Shown here: positions 1-5,243 of the stretch, piece after piece
Layout: each line of letters opens with the position of its first letter
Position numbering within the stretch: the stretch's first letter is position 1
Assembly (NCBI GenBank): GCA_035704495.1
Contig: DASSWW010000012.1
Location: 1 to 17,484, forward strand
Source: UBA6022 sp035704495
Lineage (GTDB): Bacteria > Patescibacteriota > Saccharimonadia > Saccharimonadales > Saccharimonadaceae
Reading direction: 5' to 3'
DNA length: 17,484 nt
The notes under the pieces: generated by a model
What the model saw: the letters and a program-made list of their open reading frames with translations, nothing else
Told to the model about the DNA's origin: nothing
The model's database searches: none
Program-made: the position numbers and the translations under genes

Positions 1-51
1 AAAGAACCAGTGACGAAAAAATCCCGAGAAGAAAACGAAGCAAAAAAATAG
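1..51 (+). CDS. 3' end of an unidentified gene with a charged Lys/Glu tail
   Basis: Only the last 16 codons before a TAG stop are visible, in the frame that starts at base 1. They encode KEPVTKKSREENEAKK, a highly charged tail with no recognisable domain. The frame is inferred from the hairpin terminator immediately after the stop and from the absence of another reading. The product cannot be named from this fragment. Confidence 0.5.
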   Translation, partial: KEPVTKKSREENEAKK

Positions 52-92
52 CCTGTCTGACACAAACAACAATGTTGTTTGTGTCAGACAGG
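52..92. terminator. Perfect 20-bp inverted repeat, probable bidirectional terminator between converging genes
   Basis: Arms 52-71 and 73-92 are perfectly complementary around a single central base, so the real loop is 3-5 nt. On the minus strand the hairpin is followed by a run of seven T (from the A-run at 43-49), a classical intrinsic terminator for the small gene ending at 131. That A-run also encodes the Lys-Lys end of the plus-strand gene. On the plus strand no U-tract follows, so termination in that direction would be weaker. Confidence 0.8.
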
Positions 93-130
93 AAATGGTG
101 GGATGTGCCCAGCCGTTATTGCGAGCGGTG

Positions 131-370
131 CTACCGCGTCAAGACGGCTTCGAAAAAACTTCCGCCGAGCACGATTGTAGCCATCAGGCAAAAAGCGCTG
201 CCCGCTAGCCATAGTTTGCCTTTGCGACGAACTTGTTTTGGGCTGCTCGAAGCATCTGCCATCTTTCCAGCTCGGCTCACATAATGCTTACCTCCGCAGA
301 ATAGCAGCATAGCAACGACAAAGGCTGCTACTGCGCCCATCAGAAGAACTATCATCCATCCACTATCCAT
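131..370 (-). CDS. Small two-helix membrane protein, function unknown
   Basis: The product is 79 residues from the ATG at 370; a GTG one codon upstream is less well spaced from the AAAGGA Shine-Dalgarno. It has two hydrophobic segments, about residues 5-25 and 53-73. They are joined by a basic, serine-containing loop with the stretch PKQVRRKGK. No catalytic motif is visible and I do not recognise a family. A good promoter lies upstream (404-432) and a hairpin terminator downstream (52-92), so it appears to be a monocistronic gene rather than a chance frame. The topology suggests a small inner-membrane protein. Confidence 0.6.
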   Translation of the reverse strand: MDSGWMIVLLMGAVAAFVVAMLLFCGGKHYVSRAGKMADASSSPKQVRRKGKLWLAGSAFCLMATIVLGGSFFEAVLTR

Positions 371-403
371 CACAGTTCCTTTCGTAGAGATGTGATTAAA
401 TAT

Positions 404-432
404 ATATTAGCATAAAAAGTGTATTTATGCAA
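404..432 (-). promoter_or_regulatory. Sigma-70-type promoter with operator-like inverted repeat
   Basis: Read on the minus strand: TTGCAT (432-427), a 17-bp spacer ending in the extended -10 TGC, then TAATAT (409-404). Transcription would begin near 397, ahead of the small membrane-protein gene. The spacer holds a perfect 7-bp inverted repeat, GCATAAA (410-416) and TTTATGC (424-430). It sits between the two boxes, where a repressor could bind. Confidence 0.6.
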
Positions 433-449
433 TAGATGGCAATTATCAA

Positions 450-480
450 ATTACCCCGCTGTCGAAACAAGCGGGGTAAT
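450..480 (-). terminator. Intrinsic terminator of the LPXTG surface-protein gene
   Basis: The 11-bp arms 450-460 and 470-480 (ATTACCCCGCT with AGCGGGGTAAT) enclose a 9-nt loop. They lie 31 bp past the stop of the minus-strand gene ending at 512. The T-tract is weak (AATTTG), but the GC core and position fit termination. Confidence 0.65.
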
Positions 481-511
481 AATTTATGTACGGGGGATTA
501 CGTTAGTCGAC

Positions 512-2050
512 TCAGCGGTCGAGCATTGCGCTCAGCAAACCACGGCGACTAGAAACGTAGTAACCAATCGATGCGATAACCGAACCAAGTCCGAACATCG
601 CGCCAAGTGTTTGTCCCAGGCCGGTCTTTGGCAGCTCGGCAGGTGTTTCTGGCTGTGGTTGAGGGGTAGGGGTTGTATCAACAGGAGTGACTGGTGGTGT
701 CTCTGGCTCTGGTGCAGGTGGTACTTCGACCGTTGCGTCATCACAGTCATCGGATTCACCTGGGACGCTAGGAGCGTCGACACAGGCAGTGTTTTTAATC
801 GTTCCGTCGACTTGATTAGTCACAATAGCAGTAATGGTAAACTCAACACTTTCGCCGGCAGCAAGGCTGGCAATCGTATGTGTCCAAACGCCGTTGCTGA
901 TTGTACCTTCACCTGCGTTGACAAATTCAACTCCAGCTGGCACTTCGTCACGAACAACAACATCGGTCAGGTCGGCGTCACCAGTGTTTGTGACGGTGAC
1001 TTGGTAATCAAACTCTTGATTAACCGCTACTTCTTTGTGTTCGACACCATCAACGGTTTTATCGATAGAAACGGCGGGTGTTTTTTCTTCGGTGACTTCA
1101 AATGTCTTTTTACAATTTTCACCAGACACGGTCTTTTGCTCGCCGTCTACTGTGACAGTAACTTGTGCTTCAACAGTATACGAACCGGCTTGGGTTTGCG
1201 TGTAAGTTGATGAAGTAGTGCGTTCGACTTCGTTACCGCTAGCATCACGGATGACATAGGTGACTGATTCGAACTGAGCGTCTTTGACAGAATAGTCAGT
1301 TTCAAACTCTACCGTTGTACGGTCGATACGTGTCACTTTTAGTGATTCACAGGCATACATTGGTTTAACTGGCTTTGGTTCTGGTTTAGGTTCCGGCTTT
1401 GGCTCAGGCTTTGGTTCTGGTTCGGGCTGTGGTTCTGGTTCGGGCTGTGGTTCTGGTGGCATCGTCGTATATACCAAGTTTGCACAGTCCAGAATAATGG
1501 CAAACCATTTACCATCGACGGCACGCTTACCAACCAGGGCGTTCAATTTAATGTGCTTTTTATTAGCACCGTCAATCCACGGACCTGTATAAATAGTTGT
1601 GTTAGAGTCAACTTTGACTGCCTTGCGACCATGACCTGGCCAATCCATACGGCTGATAACTTTTAAATTACCGTTGTGGCTGTCAGTATAAAAACTTCCC
1701 ATTTGGGTGTTTTTAATGTCTTTACGAGTCACGCCAAAATGGCTAAAGATTTCATCAATGTCCCGATTGTTATTATCATAAATTTTCAACAGTTCGCCCT
1801 TAGACGCAACACCACCATTGACGATAGAGTCAGGGTCTGGCGTGTACTGTGACGGGCTGTGATGAGCCAACACCGTAGTCGGTGATACTGTCAGAACGCC
1901 AGCGGTTAATTGCAGTACAAGCGCTAGAGAAGCGGTTGACGCCACGACAATCTTGCTGATGTTCTCTTTACGTAGTCTTTTTACATAAAAGCCAAACTGG
2001 CCGGTATTATTCGATTTTGATAATAAACGTTTTAGCGTTTCTTTCATCAT
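512..2050 (-). CDS. LPXTG sortase-anchored surface protein with a DUF11-like domain and Pro/Glu/Lys repeats
   Basis: This 512-residue secreted wall protein begins with a long basic N-region and a hydrophobic signal segment (about 33-60), with possible cleavage after VLA62. An unrecognised domain (about 63-195) follows, then a Pro-Glu/Pro-Lys spacer (199-230) in which PEPQ/PEPKP units repeat. Next come a PKD/Ig-like beta domain (about 232-320) and a DUF11/CARDB-like domain (about 325-443; VTVTNTGDADLTDVVV is typical). After a Pro/Thr-rich stalk comes the sorting signal: LPKTG at 473-477, a hydrophobic segment to about 498, and a short tail starting SRRG. A sortase is expected to cleave between Thr and Gly and attach the protein to peptidoglycan or another carrier. 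The start follows an AGGAGAGG Shine-Dalgarno; an ATG one codon later is equally possible. The stop is TGA, backed by an in-frame TAA two codons on. It may serve adhesion to a host cell, which is inference. Confidence 0.88.
   Translation of the reverse strand: MMKETLKRLLSKSNNTGQFGFYVKRLRKENISKIVVASTASLALVLQLTAGVLTVSPTTVLAHHSPSQYTPDPDSIVNGGVASKGELLKIYDNNNRDIDEIFSHFGVTRKDIKNTQMGSFYTDSHNGNLKVISRMDWPGHGRKAVKVDSNTTIYTGPWIDGANKKHIKLNALVGKRAVDGKWFAIILDCANLVYTTMPPEPQPEPEPQPEPEPKPEPKPEPKPEPKPVKPMYACESLKVTRIDRTTVEFETDYSVKDAQFESVTYVIRDASGNEVERTTSSTYTQTQAGSYTVEAQVTVTVDGEQKTVSGENCKKTFEVTEEKTPAVSIDKTVDGVEHKEVAVNQEFDYQVTVTNTGDADLTDVVVRDEVPAGVEFVNAGEGTISNGVWTHTIASLAAGESVEFTITAIVTNQVDGTIKNTACVDAPSVPGESDDCDDATVEVPPAPEPETPPVTPVDTTPTPQPQPETPAELPKTGLGQTLGAMFGLGSVIASIGYYVSSRRGLLSAMLDR
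1368..1457 (-). repeat. Low-complexity Pro-Glu/Pro-Lys coding repeat
   Basis: Degenerate 6-12 bp units encode alternating PEPQ, PEPE and PEPKP peptides (residues 199-230 of the surface protein). This is a typical extended wall-spanning spacer. Such tracts vary in length by replication slippage. Confidence 0.7.
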
Positions 2051-2273
2051 ATACCTCTCCTTTTTCGGGTCTGTAACCCTTCATTATTCTGTCGCCACCT
2101 CAGTGATCTATGTATTACCTTACCATAAAATATAAAGAATTACAATATTATTCTATAACTATATTGCTTATGCTAGCAGTAAAAATTATTACTAATCTGT
2201 CAAAATAAACAGTCCGCCGGAATAGTCGAGGTTATCTAACGATTCACAATAAAATATTCTATTGTCAATAGTC

Positions 2274-2279
2274 TATAAT
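2274..2279 (+). promoter_or_regulatory. -10 box just upstream of pth
   Basis: A perfect TATAAT ends 10 nt before the pth ATG. No good -35 sits 16-18 bp upstream. Initiation 6-8 nt after the box would leave a leader of only a few bases, and no Shine-Dalgarno is present, so pth is probably translated from a nearly leaderless mRNA. Confidence 0.5.
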
Positions 2280-2289
2280 AAACGCTAGC

Positions 2290-2853
2290 ATGAAAATTAT
2301 CTTTGCCCAAGGTAACCCCGGTGTTCAGTACGCTCATAGTCGTCATAATGTCGGCTTTTTGACATTAGATGTACTAGCGCACATTCATAGCGTTTCATTT
2401 AGTAAAAAACCAAAATTTCACGCCGATATTGCCGAGGTGAAAATTGCGGATGAAAAAGTCTTGTTAGTAAAACCGACGACATTTTACAACCAAACAGGGC
2501 AGGCAGCACGACTACTCGTCGATTTTTACAAACTAACTCCAGACGAGGACGTACTTGTCATCCATGATGATTTGGCGTTGCCATTTGGCACAATTCGCAC
2601 CCGGCACAAAGGAAGTGACGCTGGCAACAACGGTATCAAATCGTTGAATGCGCACATCGGCCAGGCCTATACGCGCATTCGTGTGGGGGTATACAATGAC
2701 CTGCGCGATCGTTTACCTGATGCCGATTTTGTTCTAGGAAATTTTACCAAATCCGAAACAGACGCGCTGAAAGAATCCATCCTACCGAAAACCATCGAAT
2801 TAATTACTGCGTTTTGTGTCGATGCTATCGAACCAACCAGTCACAAAGTATAG
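2290..2853 (+). CDS. pth: Peptidyl-tRNA hydrolase
   Basis: This 187-residue cytoplasmic enzyme cleaves the ester bond of peptidyl-tRNAs that drop off ribosomes, recycling tRNA. The length is normal for bacterial Pth. Family motifs are in order: GNPG (8-11), the catalytic His in RHNVG (H19), FYNQTG with the conserved Asn (N67), DDLALP with the catalytic-site Asp (D93), and GNNGIKS (112-118), equivalent to the GHNGLKS loop. The ATG at 2290 is the only start that fits the N-terminal beta strand. There is no Shine-Dalgarno, and a TATAAT lies 10 nt upstream. The gene runs tail to tail into the ZIP gene, with 4 bp between stops and no terminator. Identification is secure. Confidence 0.95.
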   Translation: MKIIFAQGNPGVQYAHSRHNVGFLTLDVLAHIHSVSFSKKPKFHADIAEVKIADEKVLLVKPTTFYNQTGQAARLLVDFYKLTPDEDVLVIHDDLALPFGTIRTRHKGSDAGNNGIKSLNAHIGQAYTRIRVGVYNDLRDRLPDADFVLGNFTKSETDALKESILPKTIELITAFCVDAIEPTSHKV

Positions 2854-2857
2854 CGGC

Positions 2858-3607
2858 CTACACCCCAAGCAGCATAATCACGTACCCAACGACAATAATC
2901 CCTAGGACTAACATCGCCGCCTGAATCGTCCCCGTCCGACGCGGCTGTTCGTGAATATCCGGAATAATGTCACTGGCTGCTACATATATAAAGAACCCAG
3001 CCGTCAACGCCAGTAGCGGACCGATTGGCAGATGCGCGTCAGACCCCAAAAAGTACACAATCAGCGCCGCAGCAAGCGTCGCAAGGGCAGTAGCGACATT
3101 GGCCAGCAGCACCGTCTTGTTTTTCCAGCCACGCGACAGTAACAACGCAAACGTACCTAATTCTTTGGGAATTTCGTGCGCGCTAACCGCCAGTGCCGTC
3201 ACGATACCTGTCGGAATGCTAACTAAAAAGGCAGCCCCAATCGCCAGGCCGTCAATTGCGTTATGCGTAATATCACCAATCACGATCAGTCGGCGCTGCT
3301 GGGCATTTTTGTGGTGATCACTATTATGTTCGTGGTGATGATGAAACCAACTGGCGCAGCGTTCTAACACAAAAAAGACAATAAAACCCGTCAACGCCCA
3401 TAGTAATAATGTACGAGGATCGCCTAATTCAAATGCTTCGGGCAACAAATCAAAAAACGCGGCAGCTAGCAATGCTCCGGCGCCAAATGGCAGAGTAAGC
3501 AGTATCGCCATGTCACGTCGTTTCTTTACCCGCAGCAACAATACACCACCAATAAAGGACAGCGCGCTGCCTAAAATAATAGCAATAATCAGATAAAGAA
3601 CTGTCAT
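2858..3607 (-). CDS. ZIP-family divalent metal transporter
   Basis: This 249-residue membrane protein probably imports Zn2+ or a similar metal. Several membrane segments are evident (about 3-25, 36-52, 66-84, 107-131, 133-157, 166-188, 194-214, 228-248). A His-rich cytoplasmic loop lies at 89-99 (HHHHEHNSDHH). Both ZIP signature helices are present: HNAIDG (115-120) and HEIPKELG (144-151), the pair that forms the metal site. I chose the ATG at 3607. An upstream frame exists to a TTG at 3661, but an extended -10 (TGCTATGAT, 3629-3621 on the minus strand) lies inside that extension, which implies transcription starts later. No Shine-Dalgarno is visible. The metal specificity cannot be read from the sequence. 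Confidence 0.88.
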   Translation of the reverse strand: MTVLYLIIAIILGSALSFIGGVLLLRVKKRRDMAILLTLPFGAGALLAAAFFDLLPEAFELGDPRTLLLWALTGFIVFFVLERCASWFHHHHEHNSDHHKNAQQRRLIVIGDITHNAIDGLAIGAAFLVSIPTGIVTALAVSAHEIPKELGTFALLLSRGWKNKTVLLANVATALATLAAALIVYFLGSDAHLPIGPLLALTAGFFIYVAASDIIPDIHEQPRRTGTIQAAMLVLGIIVVGYVIMLLGV

Positions 3608-3620
3608 ATCGTTATTTATT

Positions 3621-3629
3621 ATCATAGCA
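3621..3629 (-). promoter_or_regulatory. Extended -10 promoter of the ZIP transporter gene
   Basis: On the minus strand TGCTATGAT forms an extended -10, which can work without a -35 box. It ends 13 nt before the ATG at 3607, so the 5' leader would be only about 6 nt. It decides the start codon of the ZIP gene. Confidence 0.5.
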
Positions 3630-3654
3630 TGACCAATGGTAGTAGCGACGATTA

Positions 3655-3683
3655 TTGACAATTTTATTACTAAATGATTAGAT
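3655..3683 (+). promoter_or_regulatory. Promoter of cassette gene A
   Basis: TTGACA (3655-3660), a 17-bp spacer, then TTAGAT (3678-3683). Five bases later comes TAATTTTGTTGA, at exactly the same spacing as in the second cassette, whose -10 box is better. The match between the two copies supports this as the real promoter despite the weak -10. Confidence 0.6.
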
Positions 3684-3690
3684 AGGCGTA

Positions 3691-3767
3691 ATTTTGTTGA
3701 ACACTTCTTATTGTCGTCGTTCTACAAAATAGTAGTTCGACAAGAAGATTCCGAGAAAGGTATTACC
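3691..3767 (+). ncRNA. Structured 5' leader of cassette gene A (same fold as the leader at 4391)
   Basis: CTTCT (3704-3708) pairs with AGAAG (3743-3747), then a 3-nt bulge, then TGTC (3712-3715) with GACA (3739-3742). A GTC bulge follows, and an apical hairpin with CTAC/GTAG (3722-3725/3732-3735) around an A-rich loop. The downstream CCGAGAAAGG carries the Shine-Dalgarno, outside the stem and 7 nt from the ATG at 3768. The second leader keeps every structural part, but its apical pairs have changed together. Confidence 0.65.
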
Positions 3768-4304
3768 ATGTCAGTAATGACACAGGCAAAACCCATGATT
3801 GACGCCGCACTAGAACGGCTCGCACGCAACAATACCCCTGGTCTTGATGGTAGCAAATGCCTCATCGTGACCAACTTTGTCCGCCGCCGTGGACCCTTAG
3901 GGCTACGGCCAATATTCGTCGAAAACACCTCGATTCAGAACGGATTAATGTGGTATGGGCTGATCGTCAACACCAACTGGGATAGGTCACACAAGAAGTA
4001 TCTTGGCCACGAATCAGTCTATCTGTCTTCGGACGGCCAATTAGCAGTTTGCGCTAAAACCACCCGGTTCAAGAAACATCCTGTACTGGTGGTGGTTTAC
4101 CAATCTGTCTATCCCGAACCGTATCTGCAACTGATTCTTCGGGGAGTAGAGCTTCTGGGCTATGACGGTCACGCAAATGTGGTGGTTGTCAACGAACCAG
4201 AACGGCAAACCGCCATCAAGCCGGGTATTCCTCAAGATCCGTATTTTGTACACCACCCGCTCCTTAGCGCGACAGGCTACTGTTCGGAAAATTCTGTTGA
4301 ATAA
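3768..4304 (+). CDS. Cassette gene A: unrecognised 178-residue protein
   Basis: I do not recognise a family. The start is the ATG at 3768, set by GAGAAAGG 7 nt upstream; an in-frame TTG at 3711 falls inside the leader hairpin and is rejected. The protein has no signal peptide or membrane helix. It has an N-terminal helix (about 1-20), a basic patch (FVRRRGPLGLRP), a central mixed alpha/beta part with WYGLIVNTNWDRS (about 63-75), hydrophobic strands (HPVLVVVYQ, then ANVVVVN) and a Pro-rich C-terminus (about 150-178). This suggests a small globular cytoplasmic protein. It is transcribed alone between its own promoter, leader and terminator, all of which match those of the next gene although the proteins do not align by eye. 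Confidence 0.75.
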   Translation: MSVMTQAKPMIDAALERLARNNTPGLDGSKCLIVTNFVRRRGPLGLRPIFVENTSIQNGLMWYGLIVNTNWDRSHKKYLGHESVYLSSDGQLAVCAKTTRFKKHPVLVVVYQSVYPEPYLQLILRGVELLGYDGHANVVVVNEPERQTAIKPGIPQDPYFVHHPLLSATGYCSENSVE

Positions 4305-4342
4305 AACCGCCCGCCGCATTCATTTGCGGCGGGCTATTCAAT
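4295..4342 (+). terminator. Terminator of cassette gene A (shared design with 4876-4922)
   Basis: GCCCGCCGCA (4309-4318) pairs with TGCGGCGGGC (4325-4334). An outer TTGAAT/ATTCAA pairing on either side brackets the hairpin and overlaps the stop codon. The tail is TATTCAATT rather than a U-run. The second cassette ends with the same outer and core pairing but a different apical part of the stem. Confidence 0.75.
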
Positions 4343-4351
4343 TGCAATTCA

Positions 4352-4380
4352 TTGACTTAATCATTTATTAGTGGTAAAAT
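4352..4380 (+). promoter_or_regulatory. Promoter of cassette gene B
   Basis: TTGACT (4352-4357), a 17-bp spacer, then TAAAAT (4375-4380). It begins about ten bases after the gene A terminator hairpin and tail. TAATTTTGTTGA follows 5 bp after the -10, as in cassette A. Confidence 0.7.
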
Positions 4381-4390
4381 AATCTTAATT

Positions 4391-4461
4391 TTGTTGAGTC
4401 GCTTCTTTATGTCGTCAGACTCCAAAAGGGAGTTTGACAAGAAGAGACCCGAGAGGTAATT
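4391..4461 (+). ncRNA. Structured 5' leader of cassette gene B
   Basis: CTTCT (4402-4406) pairs with AGAAG (4440-4444); a 3-nt bulge; TGTC (4410-4413) pairs with GACA (4436-4439); a GTC bulge; then AGACTCC (4417-4423) pairs with GGAGTTT (4429-4435), closing an AAAAG loop. The Shine-Dalgarno GAGAGG lies downstream in CCGAGAGGTAATT. Part sizes equal those of the leader at 3691. Its apical stem sequence differs but still pairs, which is evidence that the structure itself is selected. Confidence 0.68.
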
Positions 4462-4863
4462 ATGCAGATTCGACTACCGTTTATTCGCAAACGGCCAGAA
4501 AATGCGTATCGCTTAAGCAAACTACGCATTAAAATGCAGGACGAAGTACGAAACACAAACAACTTCTTTTACCACCGAGGCTATCCGCCAAACGCTGAAC
4601 AACAACGTGTGATTTTTAAACGCACCGATCGCGATGTATCTGACGGCGCTATTGGGTTACTGAGCGACACGATCAGCGATTATCGACTGCTACAAATTTG
4701 GCCAATTCCTGGCGTTTCAGGTTTTTATATAAGCGATTATCCAAGTGTCGTTGTTGCGACCCCAAGCGGACTATCGTTCAATGATCAAAAACTGCACTGT
4801 TTTACAATCAAACAGTACGAACGGATCATTGCGAGTTTGCAACAAATGCGCACCCGCGCATAA
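4462..4863 (+). CDS. Cassette gene B: unrecognised 133-residue protein
   Basis: I do not recognise a family. The ATG at 4462 follows GAGAGG by 5 nt. The basic N-terminus (MQIRLPFIRKRPENAYRLSK) leads into an amphipathic, positively charged helix (about 14-34). A polar middle contains FYHRGYPPN and FKRTDRD, then DYRLLQIWPIPGVSGFYISD and a strand SVVVATPSG (about 95-103). A final helix (about 113-131) is rich in Ile, Leu and Gln. There is no signal peptide or transmembrane segment. It could be a small nucleic-acid-binding or regulatory protein, but only the charge suggests that. The flanking promoter, leader and terminator match those of gene A. Confidence 0.75.
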   Translation: MQIRLPFIRKRPENAYRLSKLRIKMQDEVRNTNNFFYHRGYPPNAEQQRVIFKRTDRDVSDGAIGLLSDTISDYRLLQIWPIPGVSGFYISDYPSVVVATPSGLSFNDQKLHCFTIKQYERIIASLQQMRTRA

Positions 4864-4875
4864 CGCTCTCTTCAT

Positions 4876-4922
4876 GTTGAATTATAACCGCCCGCCACTA
4901 TAGCAGTGGCGGGCTATTCAAT
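4876..4922 (+). terminator. Terminator of cassette gene B
   Basis: GCCCGCCACT (4890-4899) pairs with AGTGGCGGGC (4905-4914) around a 5-nt loop. It is flanked by TTGAAT (from 4878) and ATTCAA (4916-4921), which can pair outside it. The preceding TGTTGAAT and following TATTCAATT are the same as at the end of cassette A. Confidence 0.78.
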
Positions 4923-4941
4923 TTCATCTATTTTTTGGTAA

Positions 4942-4980
4942 CAAAAAAGCGCCAGGTAAGGGTGGGCATCACCTGGCGCT
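4942..4980 (-). terminator. Intrinsic terminator of the minus-strand RNA
   Basis: On the minus strand AGCGCCAGGT and ACCTGGCGCT form a perfect GC-rich 10-bp stem with a 13-nt loop, followed immediately by TTTTTTG. The plus strand has only ATTTTG after the stem, so the minus direction is preferred. Confidence 0.75.
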
Positions 4981-5188
4981 ATTTTGCCCTTTAACCCACC
5001 CGTAGGGCATAGCGTGACCCACCTCACAAATATGGAGGTCCGCCGGTTAAAGGGATTAGTATGCGTGTCATGCTTTTTATTCACTAGTGGAGGGTAGATT
5101 ACTAGATAAATACATGACGCGCAACCTAACGTAAGTTAGAATAGGGGGTATAAGGTGCATTTGGTTGAACTCGCATCACAACCAATCG
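4942..5188 (-). ncRNA. Probable structured noncoding RNA of about 245 nt, unknown class
   Basis: No coding frame fits this gap. On the minus strand it has a strong promoter (5223-5195) and ends in an intrinsic terminator. From the RNA's 5' end the helices are: 5185-5179/5167-5161 (7 bp); 5139-5135/5130-5126 (5 bp, 4-nt loop); 5122-5113/5072-5063 (9 of 10 pairs, enclosing a smaller CTAGT/ACTAG pairing); 5054-5045/4996-4987 (10 bp, perfect), enclosing 5039-5035/5025-5021; and 4980-4971/4957-4948 (10 bp terminator stem). The terminator loop (4960-4966) is also complementary over 7 nt to 4995-5001, a possible pseudoknot or switch. I see no 4.5S GGAA/AGCAG motif, no tmRNA CCA end and no RNase P P4 core. 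6S RNA is not excluded. Some helices would also form on the plus strand, where one mismatch becomes G-U, but no promoter supports that orientation. Confidence 0.6.
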
Positions 5189-5194
5189 TTTCCA

Positions 5195-5223
5195 ATATTA
5201 GCACGTATTTGACATTACGTCAA
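5195..5223 (-). promoter_or_regulatory. Strong promoter of the minus-strand RNA
   Basis: Read on the minus strand: TTGACG (5223-5218), exactly 17 bp, then TAATAT (5200-5195) preceded by the extended -10 TGC. The start would be near 5188. The -35 belongs to the palindrome TTGACATTACGTCAA (5209-5223), which also offers TTGACA toward dprA on the plus strand, although no good plus-strand -10 follows at 16-18 bp. Confidence 0.65.
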
Positions 5224-5243
5224 TACTTTTTGAAACATTTTAT

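Noticed and set aside
419..1210. 263-residue plus-strand frame opposite the LPXTG gene
   Set aside because: It is antisense to a clearly typed surface protein and is rich in Cys/Trp/Arg with no motif. It is a shadow frame.
3711..3767. N-terminal extension of cassette gene A from a TTG codon
   Set aside because: It lies inside the conserved leader hairpin. The ATG at 3768 has a well-spaced Shine-Dalgarno, and the second cassette starts at the equivalent place.
4942..5188. SRP RNA, tmRNA or RNase P RNA
   Set aside because: I could not find the GGAA/AGCAG SRP core, the tmRNA CCA-end acceptor or the RNase P P4 motifs on either strand.
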